Positions 8,460 through 18,912 are shown, counted from the stretch's first letter. The stretch is DNA of 34,731 nucleotides from Pelomonas sp. KK5 (GCF_001984095.1 NZ_LYVQ01000047.1:1-34731), one strand, 5' to 3'. The notes: a model not told the origin generated them from the letters alone. Numbers and translations: made by a program.

Positions 8460-9317
8460 TCAGACGAACACGCCCTGGCGCATCCACTTCGTCGCCACCC
8501 ACTTCTCGCCCTCGATCACCGGCGCCCCGCCGTGCAGGCTCAAGGTCATCGGATGCGGCCGGTCGTAGCTGAAGAACACGGCGTTGCCCTTGATCGGGCC
8601 GACCTCCAGCCGGATGTCCGGGAAGGTCGTGCCGCCGCCGGCGGTGGGCGTGTTCAGGTACATCACCAGCGAGGCCACGCGCTGGCCGCCGCGCTTGAGG
8701 ATGGCCTGGGTGCTGACGTGGTTGGGCTCGAAGTAGTCGTAGTGCGGCAGGTATTCGGCGCCTGGCCGGTAGCGCAGCACCTGCAGGCCCTCGCCGTGGT
8801 CGACCGGCCAGTTCAGCAGCGCGGACAGGCGCGCCTCGATGCGCTGGATCAGCGCCGTCTCCCCGCGCTCGAAGAACATGCCGTCGCTGGTGCGGGCGGC
8901 GTTGACTTCGCTGCCGTCGGTGCCGGTGGCCACCGTCTCGGAGCGGGCCAGCCGCGTGCGCGACAGGGCGACGAGCTGGTCGCATTCCTCGTCGGACAGC
9001 AGGCCGCCGAGGACCACCACCCGCGGGTGCTTCAGCGTCATCAGGATCCTGACCTCGCGGTCGCCGGCCCAGACGGTGGAGGGCTGGCCCTCCAGCGCCG
9101 GCTCCGGCACCTTGCTGGCGGGCGGCAGGCCCTCGCCCGAAGCCTGCTGCTGGGCCTGGCGGGGCATCAGCACCTCGTCCAGCGCCTGGCGGGCCACGTC
9201 GGGGTGCCAGCCGCTGCCGAGCATCGCGTCGAAGATCTGGTCGCGCGAATGACCGGCCTGGGTCTGCTCGGTGATCCACTGGCGCAGCTCCGGCGTGATC
9301 ATCTGGTGGGCGCTCAT
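8460..9317 (-). CDS. 2-oxoglutarate/Fe(II)-dependent prolyl 4-hydroxylase-like oxygenase
   Basis: The 285-residue protein carries a C-terminal double-stranded beta-helix oxygenase domain. The iron triad is H192-Y-D194 (HYDYF) and H262 (SLHGGAP), and the following EKWVATKW segment supplies the basic residue that binds 2-oxoglutarate. The N-terminal 60 residues resemble a small helical domain common in bacterial members (WITEQTQAGHSRDQIFDAML). Such P4H-alpha-type enzymes hydroxylate prolyl residues of proteins; the target is unknown. AGGAG before ATG 9317 fits. It lies 41 bp upstream of the Lys/Ala-rich protein on the same strand and may be cotranscribed with it and the MFS gene. Confidence 0.88.
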   Translation of the reverse strand: MSAHQMITPELRQWITEQTQAGHSRDQIFDAMLGSGWHPDVARQALDEVLMPRQAQQQASGEGLPPASKVPEPALEGQPSTVWAGDREVRILMTLKHPRVVVLGGLLSDEECDQLVALSRTRLARSETVATGTDGSEVNAARTSDGMFFERGETALIQRIEARLSALLNWPVDHGEGLQVLRYRPGAEYLPHYDYFEPNHVSTQAILKRGGQRVASLVMYLNTPTAGGGTTFPDIRLEVGPIKGNAVFFSYDRPHPMTLSLHGGAPVIEGEKWVATKWMRQGVFV

Positions 9318-9349
9318 CGTTGCGGACTCCTTGTCGGTTCCCTTTGTTC

Positions 9350-9376
9350 AGTCAGTCGGTCAATCAGTCGGCCAGG
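9350..9376. repeat. Short tandem CAGTCGG-type repeat at the yaaA stop
   Basis: The sequence repeats CAGTC three times, with a near-perfect 12-bp unit (CAGTCGGTCAAT followed by CAGTCGGCCAGG). It spans the stop codon of yaaA (9364-9366) and the gap to the oxygenase gene. It is probably replication slippage; no function is evident. Confidence 0.4.
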
Positions 9377-10149
9377 CGGCGACGGAACACCAGGCGCTCC
9401 GGGGTCGAGGCCTCCGGTGCATGAGCGTAGCCGTCCAGATCGAAGCCGGGCAAGTCGGCCGGCCGGCTGATGCGCTGCTGCACGCAGAAGCGCGCCATCA
9501 GCCCGCGCGCCCGCTTGGCGAAGAAGCTGATGATCTTGTACTGGCCGTTCTTCCAGTCCTCGAACTGGCAGTCGATCACCCGCGGCTTCAGCGCCTTGCG
9601 GTCGGCCGCCTTGAAGTATTCCTGCGAGGCCAGGTTGACGATCACCGGCACCGGATCGGCCGCGGCGAGCTTGTTCAGGTGCAGGGCAAGCCGGTCGCCC
9701 CAGTAGCTGTAGAGGCTCGGGCCGTGCGGGTTCTCGAGCCGCGTGCCCATCTCCAGGCGGTAGGGCTGCAGCCGGTCCAGCGGGCGCAGCAGGCCGTACA
9801 GGCCGGAGAGGATGCAGACGTGCGCCTGGGCCCACTGCGCGTCCTCGAGGCTCAGCGTCCTGGCGTCGAGCCCGTCGTAGACGTCGCCGTTGAAGGCCAG
9901 CATCGCGGGCCTGCTGTTGGCCGGCGTGAACTTCGTGCGCCAGGCCTTGTAGCGGGCCACGTTGAGCTCCGACAGCGCGGGCGAGAGGTCCATCAGTGCG
10001 CCGATGTCCTCGGCGGACCGCAGGCGCAGCAGCTTGATCAGCTCCGAGGCCTGGCGGACGTACTGGGGTTCGGTGGCCAGCGCCTCGACGGCGTCGGGCA
10101 CTGGCGTTTCATAGTCGAGCGACTTCGCGGGAGAGAGCAGGAAAAGCAT
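9364..10149 (-). CDS. yaaA: Peroxide stress protein YaaA (DUF328/UPF0246 family)
   Basis: This 261-residue protein belongs to the YaaA family, which in Escherichia coli limits intracellular free iron and protects DNA under hydrogen peroxide stress. The family hallmark is at the N-terminus (MLFLLSPAKSLDYETP), followed by LYGLLRPLDRLQPYRLEMGT and the C-terminal FFAKRARGLMARFC segment. The ATG at 10149 is chosen because most family members start with this motif; an in-frame ATG at 10158 would add three residues, and neither has a clear ribosome-binding site. It lies 40 bp downstream of the TolC-family gene on the same strand. Confidence 0.9.
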   Translation of the reverse strand: MLFLLSPAKSLDYETPVPDAVEALATEPQYVRQASELIKLLRLRSAEDIGALMDLSPALSELNVARYKAWRTKFTPANSRPAMLAFNGDVYDGLDARTLSLEDAQWAQAHVCILSGLYGLLRPLDRLQPYRLEMGTRLENPHGPSLYSYWGDRLALHLNKLAAADPVPVIVNLASQEYFKAADRKALKPRVIDCQFEDWKNGQYKIISFFAKRARGLMARFCVQQRISRPADLPGFDLDGYAHAPEASTPERLVFRRRLAD

Positions 10150-10189
10150 GCCCGGCATTGTGCCGTGGCCGGCGGCCTGCTCTCCCGGT

Positions 10190-11554
10190 TCAGGGCGTCA
10201 GCAGCTGGTTGATCGACAGCAGGTCGTTCGGCTGCAGCTGGCCCGAGGCCTGGCGCAGCTTGAGGCTGTTGACCAGCACGTCGTAGCGGGCCTTGGCGAG
10301 GTCGCGCTGGGTCGTGTAGAGCTGGGTCTGGGCGTTCAGCACGTCCAGGTTCACCCGCACGCCGACCTTGTAGCCGAGCTTGGTGGCGTCCAGCGCCAGC
10401 TGGCTGGAGGACTCGGCCGCTTCCAGCGCCGAGACCTGCGCGCGCAGCGATTCCACGCCCAGGAAGGCGCGGCGGGTGCCTTCCTCGACACCGCGCACCG
10501 CGAAGTCCAGGTCGTTCTGCGACTTCTCTTCGAGCGCCATGGCCTCGGCGACGCGGCCGCGAGCATAGCCGCCGGTATACAGCGGGTAGGTGATCGTCAC
10601 GCCGAGGGTGGCGGACTTGCTCGTGCCTTCGCCGTTCAGCGCGTCGGCCTGGGCGGAACCGTAGTTCAGGCTGCTGTTGACGCGCTGCGCGCCGACGCTG
10701 CCGTTGAGGTCGACCGTCACGCCGTCGACGGCGCGGGCCTTCTTGGTTTCCAGCCGCGCCACGTCCAGGCCCAGCCGGGCCTTGCGGATCAGCGGATGGC
10801 CGTCCAGCGCCGTCGCCACCCAGGGGTCGACATTGGTCGGCAGCACGGCCGGCAGTGCCACCGGCGCGGCCAGCGGCTTGGGCACGACGCCGCGGCGGCC
10901 GACCAGTTGGTCCAGCGTGACGCTCTTGCTGCGCAGGTCGTTGTCGGCGGCGATCTCCTGGGCGCGGGCCAGGTCGAAGCGGGCCTGGGCCTCGCGGGTG
11001 TCGGTGATCGTCGCGGTGCCGACCTCGAAGTTGCGCTTGGCCGAGGCCAGCTGCTCGGCGATGGCGGCCTTGGCCTGGCGGGCGGTGGACAGCGCATCCT
11101 GCGCGGCCAGCACGTCGAAGTAGGCGCTGGCCAGGCGAACGATCAGGTCCTGCTCGGCCACGCTGAGGTCGGCCTGCGCCACTTCCAGGCCGCGCTTGGC
11201 CTGCTCGGCGGTCAGTCGATTCGCGGGGTTATAGACCGCGTACTTGCCGTTCAGGCCGGCCTGCAGCGTGTTGTTGCCGTAGTCGGGCATGCCCGAGGCG
11301 CCCGGCAGCTTGGTGCGCGCATAGGTGTCCGTCACGCCCAGGCCCAGCGAGGGCTTCAGTGCCGAATCGGCCTGCATCGCGCGGCCCTGGGCCGACTCCG
11401 CCTGTGCCCGCGCGCCCAGATAGGTCGCGTCATAGGCATGGGCGGCTTCGTACAGGGCCTGCAGGCTCTGCGCCTGGGCCGAGGTGCCGGCGGCCGCCAG
11501 CGCTGCGATGGCCAGCAGCGAGCGGCAGAGTTTCGGGGCACGGATGTCGGGCAT
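10190..11554 (-). CDS. TolC-family outer membrane efflux protein
   Basis: The 454-residue protein has a signal peptide (SLLAIAALAAAGTSAQAQ, cleavage near residue 28) and the two repeated helical and strand segments of outer membrane efflux proteins. It forms a trimeric channel-tunnel that connects inner-membrane exporters to the outside. Typical segments are AYFDVLAAQDALSTARQAK in the first half and YKVGVRVNLDVLNAQTQLY near the C-terminus, the latter being the usual TolC-type signature. GAGGACC lies before ATG 11554. The PCMT-like gene is 182 bp upstream on the same strand, an arrangement common in betaproteobacteria. TolC-type (general or type I secretion) is more likely than the NodT/OprM type, but the partner exporter is not in the window. 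Confidence 0.9.
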   Translation of the reverse strand: MPDIRAPKLCRSLLAIAALAAAGTSAQAQSLQALYEAAHAYDATYLGARAQAESAQGRAMQADSALKPSLGLGVTDTYARTKLPGASGMPDYGNNTLQAGLNGKYAVYNPANRLTAEQAKRGLEVAQADLSVAEQDLIVRLASAYFDVLAAQDALSTARQAKAAIAEQLASAKRNFEVGTATITDTREAQARFDLARAQEIAADNDLRSKSVTLDQLVGRRGVVPKPLAAPVALPAVLPTNVDPWVATALDGHPLIRKARLGLDVARLETKKARAVDGVTVDLNGSVGAQRVNSSLNYGSAQADALNGEGTSKSATLGVTITYPLYTGGYARGRVAEAMALEEKSQNDLDFAVRGVEEGTRRAFLGVESLRAQVSALEAAESSSQLALDATKLGYKVGVRVNLDVLNAQTQLYTTQRDLAKARYDVLVNSLKLRQASGQLQPNDLLSINQLLTP

Positions 11555-11736
11555 GGAGGTCCTCGTTCTCTTCTTCGTTATCGGTTTCGTTGGCGCGGCG
11601 ACGTCTTGGCGTCCTTGCCACCGGCGAGGTTATAGACGGATTCACCGTCGCGCTGCTGCGGAAATGCGACGACCTGCAGACTTCGCGGGCCGTGATGGCG
11701 ATAAACGACGACAGGCTGCAACACGCCAGCCGCTAC

Positions 11737-12399
11737 TCAGAAGGCGAAGGCGTTGCGGCGCGCGAAGCCCTGGAGACGCGGCGCCACCGTGTCGAACAGG
11801 ATGCGCGTGGCGAAGTCCTTCTCGTTGGTGCGCGTGAACAGCTGGGCGCGCATCACCGGCTCGTCGCCGACGATGGCGGCCAGGCGGCCGCCGACCTTGA
11901 GCTGCTGCAGCAGGGCAGCCGGCACTTCTTCGACCGAGCCGGACAGCAGGATCACGTCGAAGGGCGCCTCGCCAGCCAGGCCCGCGGCGCCGTCCTGGTT
12001 CAGCACGGTCACGTTCAGCACGCCGGCGTTCTTCAGGCTCGTGGCGGCCTGGGCGGCCAGGGCGGCATCGGTCTCGACGGAGACGACGCGCTGCGCCTTG
12101 TGGCCCAGCAGCGCGGCCATGAAGCCCGAGCCGGTGCCGACTTCCAGCACCTTCTCGTGGCGGGCCACGTTCAGTTCCTGCAGCAGGCGGGCCTCGACGC
12201 GCGGGGCCAGCATGACCTGACCCTTGGCGACCTCGCCCAGCGGGATCTCGGTGTCGGTGAAGGCCAGCGCCTTGTGCGCGGCCGGCACGAAGTCCTCGCG
12301 CTTGACCACGCCCAGCAGGGCCAGCACACCCGCGTCCAGCACGTCCCAGGGACGGATCTGCTGTTCGATCATGTTGAAGCGGGCTTGTTCGATGTTCAT
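11737..12399 (-). CDS. Protein-L-isoaspartate O-methyltransferase-family protein
   Basis: The 220-residue protein has the SAM-binding motif VLEVGTGSGFMAALL and the early QIRPWDVLDAGVLALL segment seen in PCMT-related proteins found next to tolC in betaproteobacteria. True PCMT repairs isoaspartyl residues in damaged proteins. In this subgroup the N-terminal substrate loop differs from the E. coli enzyme, so the repair activity is not certain and the name is a family assignment. GAGGA precedes ATG 12399. It is divergent from uppP with a 115-bp shared upstream region. The 182 bp downstream to tolC hold no gene; a TATAAC on the minus strand at about 11630 may be part of a tolC promoter. Confidence 0.83.
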   Translation of the reverse strand: MNIEQARFNMIEQQIRPWDVLDAGVLALLGVVKREDFVPAAHKALAFTDTEIPLGEVAKGQVMLAPRVEARLLQELNVARHEKVLEVGTGSGFMAALLGHKAQRVVSVETDAALAAQAATSLKNAGVLNVTVLNQDGAAGLAGEAPFDVILLSGSVEEVPAALLQQLKVGGRLAAIVGDEPVMRAQLFTRTNEKDFATRILFDTVAPRLQGFARRNAFAF

Positions 12400-12514
12400 C
12401 TCAGTTCCTCATCCAGCGAAGCGCGACATTCTATTTCGGTCAGGGGACTGACAGGCGCCCGCCGCTATCATCCGCGTCCATTGAATATCGATCCGAATCC
12501 GAGAGGGAGTAAGC

Positions 12515-13348
12515 GTGGACGTTCTGCTGTTGATCAAGGCCGCCATCATGGGCGTCGTCGAGGGACTCACCGAGTTCCTGCCGATCTCCTCCACCGGCCA
12601 CCTGATCCTGACCGGCTCCCTGCTCGGCATGACCGACAGCAAGTCCAAGGTCTTCGACATCGCGATCCAGAGCGGCGCGATCCTGGCGGTGGTGATCGTC
12701 TACTGGAACCGCATCTGGGGCGCGCTCTCCAGCTATACCAGCAGCGCGCAGTCGCGCCGCCTGGTGGCCAACGTGATCATCGGCTTCCTGCCGGCCGCGG
12801 TGATCGGCTTCATCGCCTACAAGAAGTTCATCAAGCCGTATCTGTTCAACGCGCCGGTGGTGGCGGGCGCCTTCATCGTCGGCGGCCTGATCATCCTGTG
12901 GGTGGAGCGCCGCGCTCAGCCCGAGAAGACCGCCCGCATCCTCGACGTGGACCAGATGACGCCGCTGGACGCCTTCAAGGTCGGCCTGGTGCAGTGCCTG
13001 GGCATGATCCCGGGCACCAGCCGCTCGGGCTCGACCATCATCGGCGGCATGCTGCTGGGCCTGTCGCGCAAGGCGGCCACCGATTTCTCCTTCTTCCTGG
13101 CCATCCCGACCCTGCTCGCCGCCAGCGTCTACAGCCTGTGGAGCGAGCGGCACAACCTCTCCGCGGCCGATGCGCCGATGTTCCTGGTCGGCTTCGTCGT
13201 CAGCTTCCTGGCCGCCTGGGTCTGCGTGCGCTGGCTGCTGCGCTTCATCTCCACGCACAGCTTCGAGTTGTTCGCCTGGTATCGGATTGCCTTTGGCATT
13301 GTGGTCTTGGTGACCGCATGGACGGGAGTAGTGGTCTGGGCGGATTAA
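12515..13348 (+). CDS. uppP: Undecaprenyl-diphosphatase
   Basis: UppP (BacA) dephosphorylates undecaprenyl diphosphate to recycle the lipid carrier for peptidoglycan synthesis, at the inner membrane. The 277-residue, multi-pass protein has both family signatures: [14 protein letters not shown] near residues 16-29 and PGTSRSGST near 167-175. The GTG at 12515 is the start, preceded by AGGGAG at the right distance. Overproduction of this family gives bacitracin resistance. The gene ends 10 bp before map, with a probable shared transcript. Confidence 0.94.
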   Translation: MDVLLLIKAAIMGVVEGLTEFLPISSTGHLILTGSLLGMTDSKSKVFDIAIQSGAILAVVIVYWNRIWGALSSYTSSAQSRRLVANVIIGFLPAAVIGFIAYKKFIKPYLFNAPVVAGAFIVGGLIILWVERRAQPEKTARILDVDQMTPLDAFKVGLVQCLGMIPGTSRSGSTIIGGMLLGLSRKAATDFSFFLAIPTLLAASVYSLWSERHNLSAADAPMFLVGFVVSFLAAWVCVRWLLRFISTHSFELFAWYRIAFGIVVLVTAWTGVVVWAD

Positions 13349-13358
13349 AATTCCCGTT

Positions 13359-14204
13359 ATGACGATCACCATCAAATCCGCCGCCGATGTCGAGGGCATG
13401 CGCATCGCCGGTCGCCTGGCTTCCGAAGTCCTGGACATGCTCACCGCCCATGTCAAGCCCGGCGTGACGACCGAGCAGCTGGACAAGCTGGCGCACGACC
13501 ACATCGTCAACGTCCAGCAGGCGATCCCCGCGCCGCTGAACTACTGCCCGCCGGGCTACACGCCCTACCCCAAGTCGATCTGCACCTCGATCAACCACCA
13601 GGTCTGCCACGGCATCCCGAACGACCGGCCGCTGAAGAACGGTGACATCGTCAACATCGACGTCACCGTCATCAAGGATGGCTGGCACGGCGACACCAGC
13701 CGCATGTTCATCGTCGGCGAAGGTTCCATCGCCGCCAAGCGCCTGTGCGCCTTCACCTACGAGGCGATGTGGAAGGGCATCCAGAAGGTCAAGCCGGGCG
13801 CCAAGCTGGGCGACATCGGCCACGCGATCCAGACCTTTGCGGAAAACGCCGGCTTCTCCGTGGTGCGCGAGTTCTGCGGCCACGGCATCGGCCGCGTGTT
13901 CCATGAGGAGCCGCAGGTGCTGCACTACGGCCGCCCCGGCACGCTGGACGAGCTCAAGCCCGGCATGATGTTCACGATCGAGCCGATGATCAATGCCGGC
14001 CGCCGCGAGATCCGCGAGACCGGCGACGGCTGGACCATCGTCACCAAGGACCGCTCGCTCTCCGCCCAGTGGGAGCACACGGTGCTGGTGACCGAGACCG
14101 GCTACGAGGTCATGACCCTGTCGGCCGGCAGCCCGCCGCCGCCCGCCTTCATCACCACCGCCGCCGCTGCCGCCGCTCCAGCACCCGCTGGCGTAACGGG
14201 TTAA
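13359..14204 (+). CDS. map: Methionine aminopeptidase, type I
   Basis: MetAP removes the initiator methionine from nascent proteins. The five metal ligands are visible at D101, D112, H175, E208 and E239, each four positions later than in E. coli MetAP. The 281 residues include a C-terminal tail of about 25 rich in Pro and Ala ([20 protein letters not shown]) that the E. coli enzyme lacks. The frame is followed 8 bp later by glnD, a pairing common in betaproteobacteria. No strong Shine-Dalgarno is seen before ATG 13359. Confidence 0.95.
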   Translation: MTITIKSAADVEGMRIAGRLASEVLDMLTAHVKPGVTTEQLDKLAHDHIVNVQQAIPAPLNYCPPGYTPYPKSICTSINHQVCHGIPNDRPLKNGDIVNIDVTVIKDGWHGDTSRMFIVGEGSIAAKRLCAFTYEAMWKGIQKVKPGAKLGDIGHAIQTFAENAGFSVVREFCGHGIGRVFHEEPQVLHYGRPGTLDELKPGMMFTIEPMINAGRREIRETGDGWTIVTKDRSLSAQWEHTVLVTETGYEVMTLSAGSPPPPAFITTAAAAAAPAPAGVTG

Positions 14205-14212
14205 CTGAGCGG

Positions 14213-16804
14213 ATGACCAGCCTCGACGGCGTCGGCGAGCTCCGCCAGCAATTCCGCACCGGCAAGCAGGAACTGATCACCGCCTTCCGCGAGGCGCGGC
14301 CCACCGTGACCGCCGCCGCGACACTGCTGCGCCGGCTCGCGAAGCATGTGGACGCCACGCTGGCCGAGCTGTGGGCCCGCGCCGCGATGCCGCCGGAGGC
14401 CAGCCTGGTGGCCGTGGGCGGCTACGGCCGCGGCGAACTGTTCCCCTATTCGGACGTCGACGTCCTGGTGCTGCTGCCCAAGGGGGCGGACGCTCACGGC
14501 GACACCGCCCTGAAAGCCAGCATCGAGGCCTTCATCAGCGCCTGCTGGGACATCGGCCTGGAGATCGGTTCCTCGGTGCGCACGCTGGCGGAATGCCAGA
14601 GCGAGGCCGCCGGCGACGTGACGGTGCAGACCGCCCTGCTCGAATCGCGCCTGATCTGCGGCGCCCGGCCGCTGTACCGCAAGCTGGAGCAGGCGCTGGC
14701 CGCGAAGATGGACGCCAGCGCGTTCCTGCGCGCCAAGACGCTGGAGATGCGCCAGCGCCACACCAAGTACGACGAGACGCCCTACTCGCTCGAACCCAAC
14801 TGCAAGGAAAGCCCCGGCGGCCTGCGCGACCTGCAGGTGCTGATCTGGATCGCCCGCGCGGCGGGCCTGGGCCGCACCTGGCAGGCGCTGGCCGCCAAGG
14901 GCCTGATCACCGCCTTCGAGAGCCGCCAGCTGCAGCGCAACGAGGGGCTGCTGCGCCTGATCCGCGCGCGGCTTCACGTGGTGGCCGGCCGGCGCGAGGA
15001 CCGCCTCGTCTTCGACCTGCAGACCGCCGTGGCCGAGAGCTTCGGCTACCAGGCCACCAAGGCCCAGCGCGCCTCCGAGGTGCTGATGCGCCGCTACTAC
15101 TGGGCCGCCAAGGCGGTCACCCAGCTCAACCAGATCCTGCTGCTGAACCTGGAGGAGCGCATCAACGGCTCCCAGCAGGAGCTGATGCTGCCGATCAACG
15201 AGAAGTTCCTCGACCGCGCCGGCATGCTGGAAGTGGCCAGCGACGACCTCTACGACCGCGACCCGCACGCGATCCTCGAGACCTTCCTGCTCTACCAGCA
15301 GGCGCCCGGCATCAAGGGCCTGTCCGCCCGCACGCTGCGCGCGCTCTACAACGCCCGCGGCCTGATGAACGGCGCCTGGCGGCGCGACCCGGCCAACCGC
15401 GCCACCTTCATGCAGATCCTGCGCCAGCCGGTGGGCCACACCCATGTGTTCCGGCTGATGAACCAGACCTCGGTGCTGGGCCGCTACCTGTGGGTGTTCC
15501 GCGCCATCGTCGGGCAGATGCAGCACGACCTGTTCCACGTCTACACGGTGGACCAGCACATCCTGATGGTGCTGCGCAACGTGCGCCGCTTCGTGATCCC
15601 CGAGCATGCGCACGAGTACCCGTTCTGCTCGCAGCTGATGGCGCAGTTCGACAAGCCCTGGCTGATCTACATCGCCGCGCTGTTCCACGACGTGGCCAAG
15701 GGCCGCGGCGGCGACCATTCCGACCTGGGTGCCACCGACGTCAAGCGCTTCTGCCGCGACCATGGCATTTCCAAGGCGGACATGGAGCTGATCGTCTTCC
15801 TCGTGCGCGAGCACCTGACGCTGTCCCGCGTGGCGCAGAAGGAAGACCTGTCGGACCCCGAGGTGGTCAAGGCCTTCGCCACCCGCATGGGCGACGCCCG
15901 CCACCTGACCGCCCTGTACCTGCTCACCGTGGCCGACATCCGCGGCACCAGCCCCAAGGTCTGGAACGCCTGGAAGGGCAAGCTGCTGGAAGACCTGTAC
16001 CGCGCCACTTTGCGGGCGCTCGGCGGCGCCGCACCGAACCTCGACGCCGAGATCGAGGCCCGCAAGGTCGAGGCGCGGCAGATGCTCGCGCTGCGCTCGA
16101 TGCTGCCCGACACCGAGCAGCCGCTGTGGCAGACGCTGGAGCTGAGCTATTTCGCCCGCCACGAGGCCGGTGACCTGGCCTGGCATGCGCGTTCGCTGTG
16201 GCGGCATGTCGAGTCGACGACGCCGATCGTGCGCGCCCGCCCCTCGCCGGTCGGCGAAGGCCTGCAGGTGCTGGTCTACGCGCCGGACCGGCAGGACCTG
16301 TTCGCTCGCATATGCGGTTACTTCGACGGCGCCGGCTTCAACATCCTGGACGCCAAGGTCCACACCACCCGCAAGGGCTATGCGCTGGACACCTTCCAGG
16401 TCATCAGCCCCGACCTCGAACTGCACCACCGCGACCTGGTCTCGCTGGTCGAGTCCAAGCTGACGCAGGCACTGGCCGCTGAAGGCCCGCTGCCCGAGCC
16501 CCGGCGCGGCCGGCTCTCGCGCCGGGTCAAGTCCTTCCCCTACACGCCGCGCATCGCGCTGCGGCCGGACGAGAAGGCCCAGCGCTGGCTGCTGCAGATC
16601 TCCACCAGCGACCGCGCCGGCCTGCTCTACGCGATCGCCCGCGTGCTGGCCCGCTACAACATCAACCTGCAGCTGGCCAAGATCTCGACGCTGGGCGAGC
16701 GGGTGGAAGACACCTTCCTGGTCGACGGCCCGCTGCTGCAGCAGAACCGCGCGCAGCTGGAGATCGAGAGCGAGCTGCTGGACGCGGTCTCCCTGCCCGC
16801 CTGA
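14213..16804 (+). CDS. glnD: Bifunctional PII uridylyltransferase/uridylyl-removing enzyme
   Basis: GlnD senses glutamine and adds UMP to, or removes it from, the PII proteins that control glutamine synthetase and nitrogen genes. From ATG 14213 it has 863 residues, a normal length. The nucleotidyltransferase motif is at 69-83 ([15 protein letters not shown], with D81 and D83). The HD uridylyl-removing domain carries H492-D493 ([15 protein letters not shown]). Two C-terminal ACT domains that bind glutamine lie at about residues 685-740 and 790-850. A longer reading of the frame from 14069 would overlap map in another frame and adds low-complexity Arg/His sequence, so it was not used. Confidence 0.95.
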   Translation: MTSLDGVGELRQQFRTGKQELITAFREARPTVTAAATLLRRLAKHVDATLAELWARAAMPPEASLVAVGGYGRGELFPYSDVDVLVLLPKGADAHGDTALKASIEAFISACWDIGLEIGSSVRTLAECQSEAAGDVTVQTALLESRLICGARPLYRKLEQALAAKMDASAFLRAKTLEMRQRHTKYDETPYSLEPNCKESPGGLRDLQVLIWIARAAGLGRTWQALAAKGLITAFESRQLQRNEGLLRLIRARLHVVAGRREDRLVFDLQTAVAESFGYQATKAQRASEVLMRRYYWAAKAVTQLNQILLLNLEERINGSQQELMLPINEKFLDRAGMLEVASDDLYDRDPHAILETFLLYQQAPGIKGLSARTLRALYNARGLMNGAWRRDPANRATFMQILRQPVGHTHVFRLMNQTSVLGRYLWVFRAIVGQMQHDLFHVYTVDQHILMVLRNVRRFVIPEHAHEYPFCSQLMAQFDKPWLIYIAALFHDVAKGRGGDHSDLGATDVKRFCRDHGISKADMELIVFLVREHLTLSRVAQKEDLSDPEVVKAFATRMGDARHLTALYLLTVADIRGTSPKVWNAWKGKLLEDLYRATLRALGGAAPNLDAEIEARKVEARQMLALRSMLPDTEQPLWQTLELSYFARHEAGDLAWHARSLWRHVESTTPIVRARPSPVGEGLQVLVYAPDRQDLFARICGYFDGAGFNILDAKVHTTRKGYALDTFQVISPDLELHHRDLVSLVESKLTQALAAEGPLPEPRRGRLSRRVKSFPYTPRIALRPDEKAQRWLLQISTSDRAGLLYAIARVLARYNINLQLAKISTLGERVEDTFLVDGPLLQQNRAQLEIESELLDAVSLPA

Positions 16805-16808
16805 TGCC

Positions 16809-17855
16809 ATGAGCTATACCGTCACCGCCCCCGCGGCGCTGGCCGAGCTGGCGGCCTTCGACGGCATCGTCGACGTGCGCTCGCCGGCCGAATACGCGGA
16901 GGACCACATCCCCGGCGCAGTCAACTGGCCGGTGCTCGACAACGAGGAGCGCCGCATCGTCGGCACGCTCTACGCGCAGTCCCCGTTCGAGGCGCGCAAG
17001 ATCGGCGCCGCGATGGTGGCCCGCAACATCGCGCGGCACATCGAGGAACACACCGAGGGCATGCCCAAGACCTGGCGCCCGCTCGTCTACTGCTGGCGCG
17101 GCGGACAGCGCTCGGGCGCGATGAACTGGTTCCTCGGCCAGATCGGCTTCCGCGCGCGCCAGCTCGCCGGCGGCTACAAGGCCTACCGAGCCGAGGTGCG
17201 CGAGGCGCTGGCCACGCTGCCCGCGCAGCTGGAACTGCAGGTGCTGTGCGGCCGCACCGGCAGCGGCAAGACCCGGCTGCTGCAGGCGCTGCACGATGAA
17301 GGCGCCCAGGTGCTGGACCTGGAGGCGCTGGCCAGGCACCGCGGCTCGGTGCTGGGCGCCCTGCCCGACGCGCCGCAGCCGAGCCAGAAAGGCTTCGAGA
17401 CGCTCGTGTGGGAGCACTTGCGCGGGCTCGACCCGGCGCGGCCGATCTTCGTCGAGAGCGAGAGCCGCAAGATCGGCCAGCTGCGCGTGCCGGAGGCGCT
17501 GCACGAGCGCATGCGTTTGTCCACGCATTGCATCTGGGTCTCGATGCCCGAGGCCGCCCGCATCGAGCTGCTGCTGCAGGACTACGGCCACTTCGCCGCC
17601 GCGCCCGAGGGCTTCTGCGCCCAGCTCGACGGGCTGGTGGAGCTGCGCGGCCGGGAGACCGTCAAGCGCTGGCAGGAACAGGCCCGCGCGGGCCATTGGG
17701 CCGAGGTCTTCGGCGCCTTGATCCGCGAGCACTACGACCCCGGCTACGAGCGCTCGCTGCGCGGCCACTATCCGCATGTCGACAAGGCGCAAGACCTGAC
17801 CCTTGAGGACGGTGGCGAGGCCAGCCTGCGGGCGGCGGCCCGGCGGCTGCTTTAA
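16809..17855 (+). CDS. mnmH: tRNA 2-selenouridine synthase
   Basis: MnmH (SelU/YbbB) replaces sulfur by selenium in 2-thiouridine of the wobble base of certain tRNAs, and can also geranylate it. The 348-residue protein has an N-terminal rhodanese domain with catalytic C95 (YCWRGGQRSG) and a P-loop domain GRTGSGKT at 148-155. It starts four nucleotides after the glnD stop, so the two are probably cotranscribed. No selD is seen in the window, so the selenium supply cannot be judged here. The stop shares TTAA with the convergent hydrolase gene: a 4-bp overlap. Confidence 0.93.
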   Translation: MSYTVTAPAALAELAAFDGIVDVRSPAEYAEDHIPGAVNWPVLDNEERRIVGTLYAQSPFEARKIGAAMVARNIARHIEEHTEGMPKTWRPLVYCWRGGQRSGAMNWFLGQIGFRARQLAGGYKAYRAEVREALATLPAQLELQVLCGRTGSGKTRLLQALHDEGAQVLDLEALARHRGSVLGALPDAPQPSQKGFETLVWEHLRGLDPARPIFVESESRKIGQLRVPEALHERMRLSTHCIWVSMPEAARIELLLQDYGHFAAAPEGFCAQLDGLVELRGRETVKRWQEQARAGHWAEVFGALIREHYDPGYERSLRGHYPHVDKAQDLTLEDGGEASLRAAARRLL

Positions 17856-18739
17856 GGCAGCGCGGCCTGCAGCCCGCTGTACCAGCGCAGGCCCAGCAGG
17901 CGCCGCACCAGCTCGTGCGAGCGGCCCTGCGGGTCCACCAGGTCGTGCAGCACCGTGTAGTGGTTGGCCCCGGCGATCTCCTCGCAGACCGGCACCGCCC
18001 GCTCGCCCCAGGCCTCGCGCAGCGCGCGGTTCTGGCGGCGGAACTCCTCGCTCTCCTCGGCGCCGGCGATCGTGTGGAAGGGCATGCCCGCCCAGGGCGG
18101 CGGGAACAGCACCGGGCTCAAGCGGCGCACCGCCGCGGCGTCCAGCCGCAGGTCCGCCTGCAGGAAGGGCGTCTGCTCGACCGGGGCCAGGTCATGCACG
18201 CCGGAGATGGACATCGCGCCCTTGATCAGCTTGCGCGGCAGGTCGCGGCCCACGGCCTTCCAGTCGCAGCAGGACAGCATCGCCGCCAGGTGCCCGCCAG
18301 CCGAGTGGCCCGCCAGCACGATGCGGTTCGGGTCGCCGCCGTGGTCGGCCGCATGGCGCCAGACCCAGGCCAGCGCCTGCGTCAGCTGCACCGGGATGTG
18401 CTCCATGCTGACGCCCGGGCACAGCGCGTAGTTCGGCACCACCACCATCGCGCCCGCATCGGTGAAGGCGCTGGCGACGAAGGAGTGGTCGGACTTGTCC
18501 AGCGAGCGCCACCAGCCGCCATGGATGAAGACCAGCACCGGCGCGTCGTCCACGTCGGTCGGGAAGAGGTCGAGCGTGGAACTGGCGGCTTCGCCGTACC
18601 GGATGTCGAGCAGGCATTCGGAGCCCTCCCGCACCATCGCGGAGGCGCGGGTCCAGCGATCGATCTGTTCGGCCCAGTCGGCCACGCGGGCGCGGTTGTT
18701 GTATTGCGCATCGAGCCAGGCGGGGTCGTAGCGGGTCAT
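17852..18739 (-). CDS. Alpha/beta hydrolase, HGGWW family (arylformamidase-like)
   Basis: The 295-residue protein has the oxyanion-hole motif HGGWW at 73-77 and the nucleophile motif GHSAGGH with S146, as in hormone-sensitive-lipase-type and kynurenine-formamidase-like esterases. A late HYTVLHDL supplies the likely catalytic His. It is a cytoplasmic serine hydrolase. The tryptophan-degradation role (KynB-like) is possible but no kynurenine genes are nearby, so substrate is undetermined. The ATG at 18739 is preferred; an upstream extension to 18880 would run through the tRNA gene. GAGGAC lies about 12 nt before the start. It overlaps mnmH by 4 bp, tail to tail. Confidence 0.85.
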   Translation of the reverse strand: MTRYDPAWLDAQYNNRARVADWAEQIDRWTRASAMVREGSECLLDIRYGEAASSTLDLFPTDVDDAPVLVFIHGGWWRSLDKSDHSFVASAFTDAGAMVVVPNYALCPGVSMEHIPVQLTQALAWVWRHAADHGGDPNRIVLAGHSAGGHLAAMLSCCDWKAVGRDLPRKLIKGAMSISGVHDLAPVEQTPFLQADLRLDAAAVRRLSPVLFPPPWAGMPFHTIAGAEESEEFRRQNRALREAWGERAVPVCEEIAGANHYTVLHDLVDPQGRSHELVRRLLGLRWYSGLQAALP

Positions 18740-18795
18740 GGAGGGTTCGTCCTCGGTCCTGTGATGGAGGACGCTGTTGTATACTTTTTTTTGTT

Positions 18796-18871
<76 letters not shown>

Positions 18872-18912
18872 CCACATCATTCCGAACCGTCTCGCAAGGT
18901 CTCGGAAACTGC

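Noticed and set aside
11359-13362. 667-codon plus-strand frame across tolC, the methyltransferase gene and uppP
   Set aside because: It is antisense or out of frame to three recognised genes and has Arg/Gln/His-rich composition.
14201-16810. 869-codon minus-strand open frame opposite glnD
   Set aside because: It is an antisense shadow with low-complexity composition; glnD has all catalytic motifs.
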